Part shown: piece by piece, positions 54,622 through 64,000 of the stretch
Layout of the letters: the number at the start of each line of letters is the position of its first letter
Position numbering within the stretch: the first letter of the stretch is position 1
From: CAIUGU01 sp040080215
GTDB taxonomy: Bacteria; Pseudomonadota; Gammaproteobacteria; Steroidobacterales; Steroidobacteraceae
Assembly: GCA_040080215.1 (NCBI GenBank)
Contig: JBEBIT010000009.1
Span: 1 to 64,000 of the forward strand
Length of the DNA: 64,000 bases
Direction of reading: 5' to 3'
Translations under genes and position numbers: made by a program
The notes under the pieces: generated by a model
The model's database searches: none
Told to the model about the DNA's origin: nothing
The model's input: only the letters and a program-made list of their open reading frames with translations

Positions 54622-54962
54622 CCCCCTCTTCTGTCCGCGCGCTACCCCGATCCCGAGGGCGGCAACGGTACCAGACTTAAGGGAGGTGCGTGAGCCACCG
54701 CCCGCGCGACGCGGCGGCGCGGCGACCCGGCAAGCCTCAACCCTCGCCCCCTTTCCTAAGTGACCGGCGTCCCGTGACGGCCGCTCCCAAGGGATTGTCT
54801 TGCTTCAGGAAAGGCCAAGCCCGGCCGTTACAACCTGCGGGCGGGTCCCTCTTGCGAATCTGGAGACGGCTTCCCAGTGCAGAACCTAAGGCGGGACTGA
54901 CAATCGCGAACCGCTTCGGCTCCGCCTAGCGCTCTTACTTCAAGCAACCGGATCGGGACCAC
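54622..54962. other. Intergenic region between the SDR-like gene and the histidine kinase gene
   Basis: About 340 bases of GC-rich sequence between divergent genes. It must hold both promoters, but no confident -10/-35 pair, operator or structured RNA was recognised. Confidence 0.5.
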
Positions 54963-57347
54963 ATGCCCAAGGCTACCGCATTCAATCTGAAGCGCTTTTT
55001 CCTGCTCTCCGGGGGCGGCATGGCTGCCTTTCTCACGGCGGTGGTGTTCGTCATGGGCACCCGCTATCTGGAAGTCGACAGAGAGGACCACCGCGCCGAC
55101 ATGCTGCGCACCACGCACATCGCGCTCGGGGAACTGCGCTTCGACGTCTCCCAGATCCAGCAGTACCTGACAGACGTCTCGGCGACCCGCAACCCGGAAG
55201 GCTTCGCTGGTGCCCGCAAGCACTTTCAAGATGCGCAGCTCAGGTTGGCCGCCGTTGCCGTGGCAGACCCCTCGCTCGCGGACGACATGGCCGTCCTTCG
55301 AGTTGCCCTGGAAAAGACCTATGTCACCGGCATCATCATGGCCAATGCCTACATCGAAGGCGGCACAGAGACCGGCAATCGCGTGATGAAGGACCCTGTC
55401 AACGGCTTCGACTGGCTGAGCACCGTCGTGATCCGGCAAACCGAAGGAGCCTACGCCCGCACGCAGAGCCAGCTCATCGCGGCCGGAGTCACGCTGAACT
55501 CGTCCATCGACTGGCTGGGACGAACCAACCTGATCATGTTCACCGCGCTGTTCGTGGGCGTGCTCGGCCTGTTCGGCAGGGTGTATGACCGGCTGGTGAA
55601 GATCATCGGAGCGGAACCTGCGCGGGCCCAGGAACTGCTCGAGCATCTGGCGCAGGCGCACAGCTCACTGGACAGCACCCGCAGTGGACAGCACATGGAC
55701 ATCATGGCGCTGTCCCACGCCATCGAAACCATGATGCAGGACCGCGAGGCCGCGCTCGCGGAAGCACGCGACGCGAAAGTCGCCGCGGAAGCGGCGAACC
55801 AGGCCAAGAGCCTGTTCCTCGCGAACATGAGCCACGAAATCCGCACGCCGATGAACGGCGTGATCGGCATGACCGAGCTGGCGCTCGCGACCGACCTTAC
55901 GTCCGTCCAGCGCAGCCACCTCAACATCGTGCGTTCCTCCGCGGAATCGTTGCTCACTGTCATCAACGACATTCTCGATTTTTCGAAGATCGAAGCCGGC
56001 AAGCTCGAGATCGAGAACGTCCCGTACTCGCTGCGCAACTGCATTCGCGATACCCTGATGACGCTGGGGCAGGGCGCGAGCGAGAAGGACCTGTTGTTGA
56101 CCTGCGAGCTCAGCGAAGACATCGACGACACGCTCGTCGGCGACGCCGGCCGCATTCGCCAGGTCCTGACGAACCTCGTGAGCAATGCGATCAAGTTCAG
56201 CGAGAAGGGCGAGGTCAAGGTGTCGCTGTCCCGCATCGACGGCTTGCTGCTGCACTGCTGCGTCGAGGACAACGGCATCGGCATTCCGGCGGACAAGATC
56301 GACCAGATATTCGAATCCTTCTCGCAGGCCGACAGCTCGACGACACGGCGCTTCGGCGGGACCGGGCTCGGGCTCACGATCTGCAAGCAGCTGGTCGAAC
56401 TCATGGGTGGCCGCATCTGGGTGGAAAGCACACCGGGAGTCGGCAGTCGCTTCCATTTCACCGTTCGCTACGAGCCCGCCTCGCAATCGGTCATGCAGTT
56501 CAACTCGGAGCGGCTGGCAGACCTCGCTTCGCGACGGATCCTGCTGATCGAGGACAGCGTGGCCGACCAGCGCTGGCTCAAGGCCCTGCTGGCCGATTGC
56601 CAGATGCAGGTCGACCTGGCGGAGAACGCCCTGCTTGCGCGCGAGCTTTGGGACCAGCACCGCTATGACCTGTGCGTACTGGACCTGCACCTGCCCGATG
56701 CATCCGGCCTCGACCTGCTGCCCTGGTTGCGTGAGCAACAGGCAGAAGCCGGCATCGTCGTCGTCAGCACGGCGGGATCGCCGGCGGACATGGAACGCTG
56801 CCGTGCGCTTGGCGCGAAGGGATTCCTGCACAAGCCCGTGGGCAAGAAGGAGCTGCAGACTGCGTTGCTGCAATCACTGGGTTCGGCCACCGACGCACAC
56901 GGCAATTCCGCATTCGTCACCCGCGCCCAGCTCAAGCGCGCGAAGCACTCACTCAGGATCCTGGTCGCCGAAGACAACATGGTGAACCAGATACTGGCCG
57001 AAGCCATGCTCGACCAGATGGGCCACAGCGTGAAGCTGGTGGAAAACGGCCTCGAGGCCGTCCGCGCAGTCGAGGAGGCATCCTTCGACGCAGTGCTGAT
57101 GGACATGCACATGCCCGAGATGGGCGGTGTCGATGCCACCCGGGAGATCCGGCGACGCGAAGCCGAGCGCGGACTCGCCCGGCTGCCCATCGTCGCGCTG
57201 ACCGCGAATGCCATGGCAGAAGCGGTGTCGGAGTGCATGGAGGCCGGCATGGACGGCTACGTGAGCAAACCGATCAAGTCGGACTTGCTGGCGAAGGAAA
57301 TCGAGCGCTGCACCACGGAAGTGACGCCGCTCGCGAACGCGGGCTAG
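54963..57347 (+). CDS. Hybrid sensor histidine kinase with two receiver domains
   Basis: 794 residues. Two membrane helices (about 14-33 and 184-205) flank a periplasmic sensor of about 150 residues. A linker follows, then the dimerisation domain with phosphoacceptor His291 in NMSHEIRTPMNGVIGM and an ATPase domain (NLVSNAIKFSEKGEV, VEDNGIGIP, GGTGLGLTICKQLVELMGG). Receiver 1 (about 525-640) has phosphoacceptor Asp574, and receiver 2 (about 660-785) has Asp714 in VLMDMHMPEMGG. No HPt domain is seen, so signal output goes to a separate HPt or response regulator. No such gene is adjacent. Confidence 0.93.
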   Translation: MPKATAFNLKRFFLLSGGGMAAFLTAVVFVMGTRYLEVDREDHRADMLRTTHIALGELRFDVSQIQQYLTDVSATRNPEGFAGARKHFQDAQLRLAAVAVADPSLADDMAVLRVALEKTYVTGIIMANAYIEGGTETGNRVMKDPVNGFDWLSTVVIRQTEGAYARTQSQLIAAGVTLNSSIDWLGRTNLIMFTALFVGVLGLFGRVYDRLVKIIGAEPARAQELLEHLAQAHSSLDSTRSGQHMDIMALSHAIETMMQDREAALAEARDAKVAAEAANQAKSLFLANMSHEIRTPMNGVIGMTELALATDLTSVQRSHLNIVRSSAESLLTVINDILDFSKIEAGKLEIENVPYSLRNCIRDTLMTLGQGASEKDLLLTCELSEDIDDTLVGDAGRIRQVLTNLVSNAIKFSEKGEVKVSLSRIDGLLLHCCVEDNGIGIPADKIDQIFESFSQADSSTTRRFGGTGLGLTICKQLVELMGGRIWVESTPGVGSRFHFTVRYEPASQSVMQFNSERLADLASRRILLIEDSVADQRWLKALLADCQMQVDLAENALLARELWDQHRYDLCVLDLHLPDASGLDLLPWLREQQAEAGIVVVSTAGSPADMERCRALGAKGFLHKPVGKKELQTALLQSLGSATDAHGNSAFVTRAQLKRAKHSLRILVAEDNMVNQILAEAMLDQMGHSVKLVENGLEAVRAVEEASFDAVLMDMHMPEMGGVDATREIRRREAERGLARLPIVALTANAMAEAVSECMEAGMDGYVSKPIKSDLLAKEIERCTTEVTPLANAG

Positions 57348-57455
57348 GCAATTTCGTGACGGAGGCTGGCCGGAGTTGGCCTGCCTCCGCGCCCTGCTCC
57401 ACTCGGCGGGGGCGATCCGGCGCCGGATTCACGGCACCGGACCCCGCGGTTCCCG

Positions 57456-58598
57456 TCAGGGCCAGAACTTCTTCGTAGCGATGGCGGCACCCTGCGCGAG
57501 CGATGCCAGCTTCGCCCACACCACGTCCGGATCCACGCCGCCCGACCCCACGTGGATGCTGAAGCCGCAATCGGCCGCGGCCATGACGTTGTCGCGACCG
57601 ACGAGGTTGGCGTAGCGCCCGATGCGCTGCGCGACCAGGTCCGGATGTTCGATGTAGTTCGACTGCACTTCGATCACTCCCGGCACCAGCACCTTGCCCT
57701 CCGGCACCTTGACCGACTCGAAGACGGTCCATTCATGCGCATGCCGCGGGTTCGCGGCCTCGAACAGGATGGCGTGCGGCTTGGCCTTCCACACGATGTC
57801 GATGATGTCGGCCATCGGCACGTCGCAGTGATGCGGGCCGGGATAGTTGCCCCAGCACAGGTGCATGCGCACCTTCTCGCGGGGGATGTTCACGAGCGCG
57901 CGATTGAGCGCCTCGACATGCAGTTCCATGCGATCGCGGAACTCCTTGAGGCTCAAGTTCGCAAACTGCGTGTGGCGGCCCATCGCGAGATCCGGGCAAT
58001 CGATCTGCAGCATGATGCCGGCATTGGCGATCGCCTCGTACTCGTGCCGCAGCGCCTCGGCGACTGCAAAGACGTACTCCTCATGGCTCGGGTAGTAATC
58101 GTTACGGAAGAAGAACGTGGTCACGCCGGGCGACGCGGCGCTCAGGAACAGGCCGGTCGCGGACTTGCCCTTCAATGCGGCCTTCAGCCGCGCGGCATCG
58201 CGCTTTGGCGCCTCCATGTCGAGTACGCTGATCGGACCATTGCACGCCGGCGTCTTGCGATGCTTGCGGCCCGGGTCGGCGAACACCCGCGCCTTCGTGT
58301 TCGGGTACGCTTCGATATCCTGGAAAAGGAAGCTGTTGCCCGTGCCGCCGAACCCGTTCAGGCGATCCTTGATGTACGTCGCGTAGCTTGGCTTCGACAT
58401 CTCGCCGTCGTTGATGAAATCAACGCCCGCCTTGAGCTGGCGCGCCACGACATCTTCGACGGCCTCGGTGACCTTCTGTTCGACGGCAGCCAGGTCGAGC
58501 GGAATGCCATCCTCGCGCGCAAACATGATCTGCATGAGCTCTTCCTGACGCGGCAGGCTGCCGACGTGGGTGGTCAGGAAACGATTGTAGCTAGGCAT
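57456..58598 (-). CDS. MetE-like methyltransferase (cobalamin-independent methionine synthase II family)
   Basis: 380 residues. The barrel resembles the C-terminal half of MetE. All zinc ligands are present: His246 and Cys248 in MHLCWGN, Glu280 in ILFEAANPRHAHE and Cys344 in AADCGFS. The N-terminus FLTTHVGSLPRQEEL is typical of the short 'MetE-like II' proteins, which transfer methyl or alkyl groups between a thiol and a donor, not only homocysteine. It is encoded after MTHFR-like and methyltransferase genes on the same strand. The true substrate is unknown. Confidence 0.88.
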   Translation of the reverse strand: MPSYNRFLTTHVGSLPRQEELMQIMFAREDGIPLDLAAVEQKVTEAVEDVVARQLKAGVDFINDGEMSKPSYATYIKDRLNGFGGTGNSFLFQDIEAYPNTKARVFADPGRKHRKTPACNGPISVLDMEAPKRDAARLKAALKGKSATGLFLSAASPGVTTFFFRNDYYPSHEEYVFAVAEALRHEYEAIANAGIMLQIDCPDLAMGRHTQFANLSLKEFRDRMELHVEALNRALVNIPREKVRMHLCWGNYPGPHHCDVPMADIIDIVWKAKPHAILFEAANPRHAHEWTVFESVKVPEGKVLVPGVIEVQSNYIEHPDLVAQRIGRYANLVGRDNVMAAADCGFSIHVGSGGVDPDVVWAKLASLAQGAAIATKKFWP

Positions 58599-58722
58599 GG
58601 ACAGTCCTCATTATGGTTAACGGGCGCGGCCGTTCGCAGGTTTGCCGGATTCGACTTGGATGGGCGGATTATACGGGATCGACGACCGATACACGCCAGG
58701 ACTGCCGAGTCCAGGTCGTCCC

Positions 58723-59667
58723 TCAAGCCTGCACCGCAAATCCGGATTCGTCCGCATTGACCGCAATGGCGCCTTCACCGACGGCCACCATCCAACGAGC
58801 CGTCTCCACGCAGCCGCCGAACGAGAAGAAGTGAGGCTGGGCCAGCGCACCGGCGGGAAGCGCGCGCATGCCCCGCACCAGCCCCACCAGCATTTCATCC
58901 GGGGTCGCCGTCACCTTCGCCATGTTCGCGAGATTCATGAGCCCTCCGCTCTTCGCGGTGAGTACCCGCAATGACGCCCCGATGCCACAGCGCATGGCAT
59001 ACCGAATCAACTTGGAAAGCGGCGTGGGCCCCGCCAGGCCGGCATGCACCGGCAGCGTGATTCCCCGCTGGCGGAGGTCCGAGCACCAGTCGATGACCGC
59101 GTCGGGCTTGAAGCCAAACTGCGTCAGGACATAGACATCAGTACCGGTTCGCGCCGCAAAGGCCTGCTTGGCCTCGAGGGCAGACCAGAGTGCGGCATCG
59201 GGAATGGCGGGATTCCCCTCGGGATGCCCCGCCACTGCCACCGTAGTCATCCCTGCCGACACCGTGGCACCGCTTTCCAGGACGTCGATCGTGCTGGAAA
59301 ACGGGCCAACAGGTGTAGCGTAATCCCCGGCCACCAGAAGAATGCGATCGCACCCCGCCTCGCCCAGACGCGTGAGCGCGTCGCGCAACCGTACTTCGCT
59401 CTCGAGCGCCCGCGCCACGATGTGCGCCGACGCCCTGAATCCCGCCTGCTGCACCCGGATCGCGAAACGCACGACGTCATCGAGCCCGAGCTTGGGCGTA
59501 TGCGCCACGTACACCGTCGTTCCTGCAGGCAGGAGGGCGGCAAGCTGCGGCAGGAGCGCGGCGTCGTCAGGCGTGATCTCGATCGACGCGCGACGCGCAA
59601 ACCGGACCAGCTGTTCTTGCAACGAGGTGGAGGGCACTGCTGCCACTTCGGACCGGGACTCTGTCAT
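58723..59667 (-). CDS. Methylenetetrahydrofolate reductase family protein
   Basis: 314 residues. PF02219-type barrel with ASIEITPDDAALLPQLAALLPAGTTVYVAHTPK, GEAGCDRILLVAGDYATPVG, AVAGHPEGNPAIPD and GITLPVHAGLAGPTPLSKLIRYAMRCGIGAS. The Glu of IEITP is the conserved FEFFPP-type acid. It interconverts methyl-THF and methylene-THF. This shorter, divergent branch differs from E. coli MetF and is often seen in catabolic methyl-group pathways. It starts 13 bases after the methyltransferase gene. Confidence 0.85.
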   Translation of the reverse strand: MTESRSEVAAVPSTSLQEQLVRFARRASIEITPDDAALLPQLAALLPAGTTVYVAHTPKLGLDDVVRFAIRVQQAGFRASAHIVARALESEVRLRDALTRLGEAGCDRILLVAGDYATPVGPFSSTIDVLESGATVSAGMTTVAVAGHPEGNPAIPDAALWSALEAKQAFAARTGTDVYVLTQFGFKPDAVIDWCSDLRQRGITLPVHAGLAGPTPLSKLIRYAMRCGIGASLRVLTAKSGGLMNLANMAKVTATPDEMLVGLVRGMRALPAGALAQPHFFSFGGCVETARWMVAVGEGAIAVNADESGFAVQA

Positions 59668-59680
59668 GCAGTGCGCAACC

Positions 59681-60829
59681 CTATGGCCAACGACGGGTCA
59701 CGACGAACGTTTCGTCATTGAACCAGAGGCCCCCGTGCTTCTGCAGCACTGTCTGGGTAGCTTCGAGATAAGCGCCATTGGTAACGACGGCATCAAGCCG
59801 CTCGTCTTCGATCTGGTTGACATAGATCGCCGCGTTCCACGCCGCAAACAGCGTCGACGTGCCGATGCGATCGCCGATCTCGGACGGCAGCGTATGCATG
59901 TCGTAGCGGAAGACCGACTTGTCGTCGGGCAACGGATCAAGCATGAACTCGTGGGCTTCGGGCCCGAGCTCCGCGAGCAACGCTGCCAGCAACTGGCGAC
60001 GATTCACCTGGAAAGGATTCTCGCCGGGCCACAGCATCTGGATCAGCTCGAGTCCGGGATCGTGCCCGCACGATTGAATCGCGAGCAGGCGACCACCAGG
60101 CGCAAGGCTGCGGGCAAGTGGCGCCAATACCTTGCGCGCCTTGAACTCCGCCGACATGCGTGCGCGCCACGGCTGCGACGCAACGATCAGGTCATAACTG
60201 TCGAGCACCCGCCCGGGACGCGGAATGACGCTCTCCAGCAGGAACTTGTGATCTTCGCGATACAGTACCAGCACCGTGGGCCTGACGTAGACGGGATTGC
60301 CGGTCTTCGGGCTCGGCTTGGTCTGCCAGCCATGGGTCAGCAGCGGTGTCAGCGCCTCGATCTGCTCTGCATATTCGTGCGTCGTGTTGCCCGTGAGCCG
60401 GACTTCCTGCCAGTTCAACGGCGCCGTGGTATCCCGCGGCATCAGGTGCGGCGCATCCGCATAATTGAGATTGGAAATCACGAGCACCGTGGAAGGGTGC
60501 TCATAGAAGCGATCAGGCATCTTCTCGAGACCGAGGCGGACATCTTCGAGACTGATCTCCTTGGCAACCACCGACAACGGCACTGTCGGGTACGACCTGT
60601 GGACGCTGCGCATCAGACGCGCCAGCACGGTTCCGTCGCCCATGCCGGCATCGAATACCCGCAGTGCCGGAGGGGTCGGACTGATATGACTCAGCTCCTG
60701 GGCCGCGCGCCGGGCCACCGCAGATTTCTCGTTGCATGTATTGACGAACGCCAGGTACTTCTGGCGATTGTCGTAGAAGCGGAATGGCGTCGCGTCGACG
60801 GCCGGCGACGGAGCTGCGGCAACCTGCAT
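59681..60829 (-). CDS. SAM-dependent methyltransferase-like protein
   Basis: 382 residues from MQVAAAPSPA, with GGAG seven bases upstream; the longer frame starting at 60913 lacks a ribosome site. Motif I RVFDAGMGDGTVLARLM and motif IV region YDLIVASQPWRARMS are recognisable, as is RSLAPGGRLLAIQSCGHDPGLELIQ. FRFYDNRQKYLAFVNTCNEK at the N-terminus is unfamiliar. It heads an apparent operon with the MTHFR- and MetE-like genes, suggesting a methyl-transfer pathway. The acceptor is unknown. Confidence 0.8.
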   Translation of the reverse strand: MQVAAAPSPAVDATPFRFYDNRQKYLAFVNTCNEKSAVARRAAQELSHISPTPPALRVFDAGMGDGTVLARLMRSVHRSYPTVPLSVVAKEISLEDVRLGLEKMPDRFYEHPSTVLVISNLNYADAPHLMPRDTTAPLNWQEVRLTGNTTHEYAEQIEALTPLLTHGWQTKPSPKTGNPVYVRPTVLVLYREDHKFLLESVIPRPGRVLDSYDLIVASQPWRARMSAEFKARKVLAPLARSLAPGGRLLAIQSCGHDPGLELIQMLWPGENPFQVNRRQLLAALLAELGPEAHEFMLDPLPDDKSVFRYDMHTLPSEIGDRIGTSTLFAAWNAAIYVNQIEDERLDAVVTNGAYLEATQTVLQKHGGLWFNDETFVVTRRWP

Positions 60830-61152
60830 GGCGTGACTCCCACTGACGGTGTGTCCCCTGACCCGGGGAGCACGATACTCGCGGAGCGCCACGAACGGCA
60901 ATGAAACGATCAATCAAACGGCGCGCCGCGAGAGGCATTACCTGAGATCATCATGATCCTCGCAATCATCACGGAAAGTCCTGACAAGTGCACTGCGATG
61001 AGGATTGCCTGGAGCGCTGCAATGCAGGCACCGGCTAGCGCCATTTCCGCGCAGCACAGCGCGTCAATGCCGCATCGTGCCGGCGGTCGAATACCTTTCC
61101 CGCAAACCGGAAATCCGCCTGGTCGCGTGGAAAGCCCGCTTGCAGACTGACC
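60830..61152. other. Intergenic region between two minus-strand genes
   Basis: About 320 bases without a supportable gene or clear terminator. It must contain the promoter of the methyltransferase-MTHFR-MetE set, but no confident motif was recognised. Confidence 0.5.
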
Positions 61153-62220
61153 TCAGGGCCTGCCCTTCCAGCCCAGGCCGCCGAAGTGCAGCGGGTCCAC
61201 GTTGTTCTCGGGGCAGACAAACTCGAGGATTTCTTCGTTCGGTACCAGTCCCGCCGTGAAGCTCATCCTGAACTCGCCCGTCCACGCGTCCGGGTCCGTC
61301 GCGACGATCGCGACTTCAAGCTTGCCACGAGAGGGCCGGGACCATCGTTCGATGACATGCAGCTTCTCGGTATGGATTCCGAACCCGGGAGTGACCTCAT
61401 TGAACCCAGTGGTGTCGATGACAAGCGTATCGCCTTCCCAGTGACCGACAGAATGCCCCATCCACGCGGGATTCCACTCGTCTGCCGGCGGATGAGGACG
61501 GCCGTCCATGAACACCTGGCGATAACCCGGCGTCGTGAACTCGGTGAGATGCACCATCAGGTCCCTTGTCTGCACGACCTTGTAGGGAAACAGCAGCGCA
61601 GTGGGAATGGCATGCTGCGGCAGGCAGTACGCCTGGGGTCCTTGCGAATAGAGCTTCTGCATCTGCTTATGGATGTCCAGTGCCCATGGCTGCATCGGCG
61701 GCAGCTGCGCGGTCCGAACTTCCATCGGCGGCGGCACGTTGTACCAGATGCCGTTGAAGTCCACCTTGCCGTCCGCCATCCTCGGCGTGGGCCCCTCGAT
61801 CTGTCCCGCCCGTGTTCGCATGTCCATGCCCAGCTGTCCCGGGTCGTCACCGATGGTGCCGAGATTGATGCCCCACGCAATATCGAGATCCTGCTTCAGT
61901 GCCTGCCCCGCACGAAGGGTGATGCTCTTCTGCTCATACGAGTGGTACATGCAGCAGGCGATGGGAATGTTGAGGTCATAGACACCCGGTGCCAGGCCGG
62001 TAATCGAATACTCCCCCGTCGGCAGCAGTGCAGCGATCGTGACCTCGTCCGTCTTCGTGTTCCTGACCGAGACCGCTGCCTCGAGCAATGTAATCGGCGC
62101 GCCGTTTGCATCGATCAGCTTGCCCGAGATGGAGCCGCCCGCGCCCTGCGCGAAGCCGACACCGGCCGACGCCAGTCCGCAGCCCACGAACACCAGAGCC
62201 CTGATGATCGCCGTCTTCAT
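61153..62220 (-). CDS. Secreted protein with carboxypeptidase-regulatory-like domain and C-terminal conserved domain
   Basis: 355 residues from MKTAIIRALVFVGCGLASAGVGFAQ, with a strong ribosome site (AGGGGGATC) directly upstream; the longer frame is rejected. After the signal peptide is a carboxypeptidase-regulatory-like beta domain (GSISGKLIDANGAPITLLEAAVSVRN, TGEYSITGLAPGVYDLNI). The C-terminal region has the widespread motif MGHSVGHWEGDTLVIDTTGFNE and HTEKLHVIERW. This secreted domain is abundant in Steroidobacter-like and acidobacterial genomes with no known role. Its gene sits between the one-carbon set and the permease gene. Confidence 0.8.
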   Translation of the reverse strand: MKTAIIRALVFVGCGLASAGVGFAQGAGGSISGKLIDANGAPITLLEAAVSVRNTKTDEVTIAALLPTGEYSITGLAPGVYDLNIPIACCMYHSYEQKSITLRAGQALKQDLDIAWGINLGTIGDDPGQLGMDMRTRAGQIEGPTPRMADGKVDFNGIWYNVPPPMEVRTAQLPPMQPWALDIHKQMQKLYSQGPQAYCLPQHAIPTALLFPYKVVQTRDLMVHLTEFTTPGYRQVFMDGRPHPPADEWNPAWMGHSVGHWEGDTLVIDTTGFNEVTPGFGIHTEKLHVIERWSRPSRGKLEVAIVATDPDAWTGEFRMSFTAGLVPNEEILEFVCPENNVDPLHFGGLGWKGRP

Positions 62221-62350
62221 GATCCCCCTCCCCCTCTTGCAGTTCGTTGTCGGGCAGATCGGCGCGATTCGCCGAGTCAGCCATTCCGGATGGTAGCGCA
62301 TGGGGCTGCTGCCTTTGCGGTAGATGAGCTGGCCCGACAGGAAACCCGCG

Positions 62351-63982
62351 TCAGGCCAACAGCCACGCATAGATCACCGTGATCACGCCGATCACGGAGG
62401 CGAGCAACACGCTGTGCCCGAAGGTGAAGCGGAACAGCTTGCCCTCCTCCGAGCGCGTCATGCCCGTCGCAGCGACCGCCACCGCGAGACTCTGCAGGCT
62501 GATCATCTTGCCCATGACACCGCCCGCGGAGTTTGCCGCGGCCATCAGCACCGGGTTGAACCCGAGTGCGTTGGCAGTGACCACCTGCAGGTTGCCGAAC
62601 AAGGCATTTGCGGACGTGTCGCTGCCCGTCAGGAAGACCGCCAGCCAGCCGAGCATCGCGCTGAAGAAGGGAAACAGGACTCCCGTGGCCGCGAAAGCCA
62701 GCCCGAGGGTGGCCGTTGCGCCGCTGTAGTTCATGAGGAACGCGAGGCCGAGCACCGAAGCGATCGTCAGCATCGAGAACGCCATCTGCCTGACCACTGC
62801 CCCGAGCAGGCGAAAGTAACGGCCAGGCGAGACCTTGAGGAACGCCGCGGACACAAGGGTCGCGAGCGCGCACGCCGACCCCGCAGCCGAGACCCAGTTC
62901 AACGTGTAGATCGCAGGATACGGCGTGGGCGACGCCACGACAGGCGCGCCTCGCATGATCAGGTTGTGCAGTCCCGGCCATTCCATGGGAATCGTCACCG
63001 CATTGAGGGTACTGCCGATCACGCCGCTGCCCCACAGCAGCACGAAGAACACGAGAAACAGGTAGGGAGACCACGCGAACAGCACACGCCCGAAGCCGTG
63101 CCGGGTGATCCGGGCATTCCCCTGCGCCTGCCCCGCAAGAACCATGGAGCTGTACTCCGTGAAATTGTCTGCGGGCTGCCAGACCTTGAACAGCAGGATC
63201 AGCCCGAGGATGGCGGTGAGCGCGGCGATGATGTCCACGAGTTCCGGGCCGACATAGTTCGACACCACGAACTGCATCGAAGCAAAGCAGAGGCCGCACA
63301 CCACGACGGCCGGCAACACACCCTTCAATCCCCGGTATCCGCTCATGACCAGGATCAGGTACGCCGGAATGAACAGTGACACCGGCGCACACAGACGGCC
63401 GACCCAGAGACTCAGTTCGTCGAGCGGCAAACCCGTAATACCTGCGAGGGTAATGACCGGAATGCCGATGGAGCCGAACGCCACGGGAGCCGTGTTCGCG
63501 AGCAGGCAAATGCCGGCGGCGAAGAAGGGAGAGAAACCGAGGCCCGTCATCATGGCCGCCGCCACGGCTACCGGCGTCGCGAACCCGGCTGCGCCTTCGA
63601 TGAACGCGCCAAGGGCAAAGGCGATCAACAGCGCTTGCAGGCGCCGGTCACTCGTCAAGCCACCGATCGAATCCTTGATGACCTCGAACTGCCCCGTCTC
63701 CACGGTCAGCCGGTAAAGGACAATGGCCCAGAAGACCACCCAGCCGATGGGAAACAGCCCGAAGGCAGCGCCCATCGCAGTCGAGCTGACGACGAGCGTC
63801 CCCGGCATGCCGTAGACGCCGACAGCCACGATCACTGCCGTGGCAAGTCCTGCAAGGGCGGCAACCCACGAGGGCCTGCGAAAAACGCCGAGCAGCAGCA
63901 GCAACACGAAGATGGGCGCCCCTGCGGCGAGGGCCGACAGCGTCAGGCTGCCTGCGATGGGGATGTATTCCTGCTGCCACAT
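62351..63982 (-). CDS. lctP: LctP-type lactate permease
   Basis: 543 residues with about 13 membrane helices. Family wording includes FPIGWVVFWAIVLYRLTVETGQFEVIKDSIG, ALLIAFALGAFIEGAAGFATPVAVAAAMMTGLGFSPF, GIPVITLAGITGLP and the C-terminal TGSDTSANALFGNLQVVTANALGFNPVLMAAANSAGGVMGKMISLQSLAVA. Imports lactate and possibly glycolate with protons. No lactate dehydrogenase gene lies in the window. The gene is complete; its start lies 18 bases from the window's right end. Confidence 0.92.
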   Translation of the reverse strand: MWQQEYIPIAGSLTLSALAAGAPIFVLLLLLGVFRRPSWVAALAGLATAVIVAVGVYGMPGTLVVSSTAMGAAFGLFPIGWVVFWAIVLYRLTVETGQFEVIKDSIGGLTSDRRLQALLIAFALGAFIEGAAGFATPVAVAAAMMTGLGFSPFFAAGICLLANTAPVAFGSIGIPVITLAGITGLPLDELSLWVGRLCAPVSLFIPAYLILVMSGYRGLKGVLPAVVVCGLCFASMQFVVSNYVGPELVDIIAALTAILGLILLFKVWQPADNFTEYSSMVLAGQAQGNARITRHGFGRVLFAWSPYLFLVFFVLLWGSGVIGSTLNAVTIPMEWPGLHNLIMRGAPVVASPTPYPAIYTLNWVSAAGSACALATLVSAAFLKVSPGRYFRLLGAVVRQMAFSMLTIASVLGLAFLMNYSGATATLGLAFAATGVLFPFFSAMLGWLAVFLTGSDTSANALFGNLQVVTANALGFNPVLMAAANSAGGVMGKMISLQSLAVAVAATGMTRSEEGKLFRFTFGHSVLLASVIGVITVIYAWLLA

Positions 63983-64000
63983 GAGTCCGCTCTCCGATTG

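Noticed and set aside
54622..54962. Possible c-di-GMP or other riboswitch before the histidine kinase gene
   Set aside because: No conserved riboswitch core could be matched by eye; the GC-rich stems look incidental.

Overview
The window looks like chromosomal DNA from a high-GC gammaproteobacterium. The gene pairs erpA/bactofilin, birA-coaX-SPOR, ppk1/ppx and a complete 16S-Ile-Ala-23S-5S operon point there. Several small secreted families (two DUF6152 proteins, a GHWEGDTLVIDTTGF-type protein, a di-haem cytochrome, a PQQ-type sugar dehydrogenase) suggest the Steroidobacterales/Nevskiales neighbourhood. That placement comes from gene content only; no database search was possible.

Layout. (1) Bases 1-5066 are an accessory stretch ending at the 3' end of a tRNA-Thr gene. 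It holds two antitoxin genes without intact toxins, a DUF6929-like gene, a PQQ-type dehydrogenase gene, a 273-bp MITE-like element and five clusters (A-E) of a modular palindromic repeat. The clusters have shared inverted ends and lie within tens of bases of nearly every gene in the stretch. They were not noticed anywhere else in the window. (2) 5067-11808 (minus strand): tRNA-Thr, SPOR protein, coaX, birA, plsY, a DUF6152 protein, ctlX and an ECF sigma/anti-sigma pair. (3) 11941-17559: the rRNA operon on the minus strand with terminator, boxA and two tandem promoters. (4) 17700-35985: tyrS, an M23 peptidase, ppk1 and ppx (convergent), bactofilin/DUF6776-type/erpA, hemJ, rppH, an iron(III)-type ABC transporter, a diguanylate cyclase behind tyrA, pdxH and small zinc-related proteins. 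(5) 36277-54621: malic enzyme, FMN-binding glutamate synthase-like protein, truncated haemoglobin, RIO kinase, two DEAD-box helicases, and several secreted or conserved hypotheticals. (6) 54963-63982: a hybrid histidine kinase, then a minus-strand set of SAM methyltransferase, MTHFR-like and MetE-like genes (a probable one-carbon module), a secreted protein and an LctP-type permease.

Most of the window is ordinary core chromosome. The strongest candidate for something undescribed is the modular palindromic repeat family in the first 5 kb. Its clusters behave like discrete elements (shared inverted ends, one perfect 47-bp inverted repeat, one nested second repeat class). They occupy the places where two toxin genes should be, and they abut stop codons, start codons and the tRNA.
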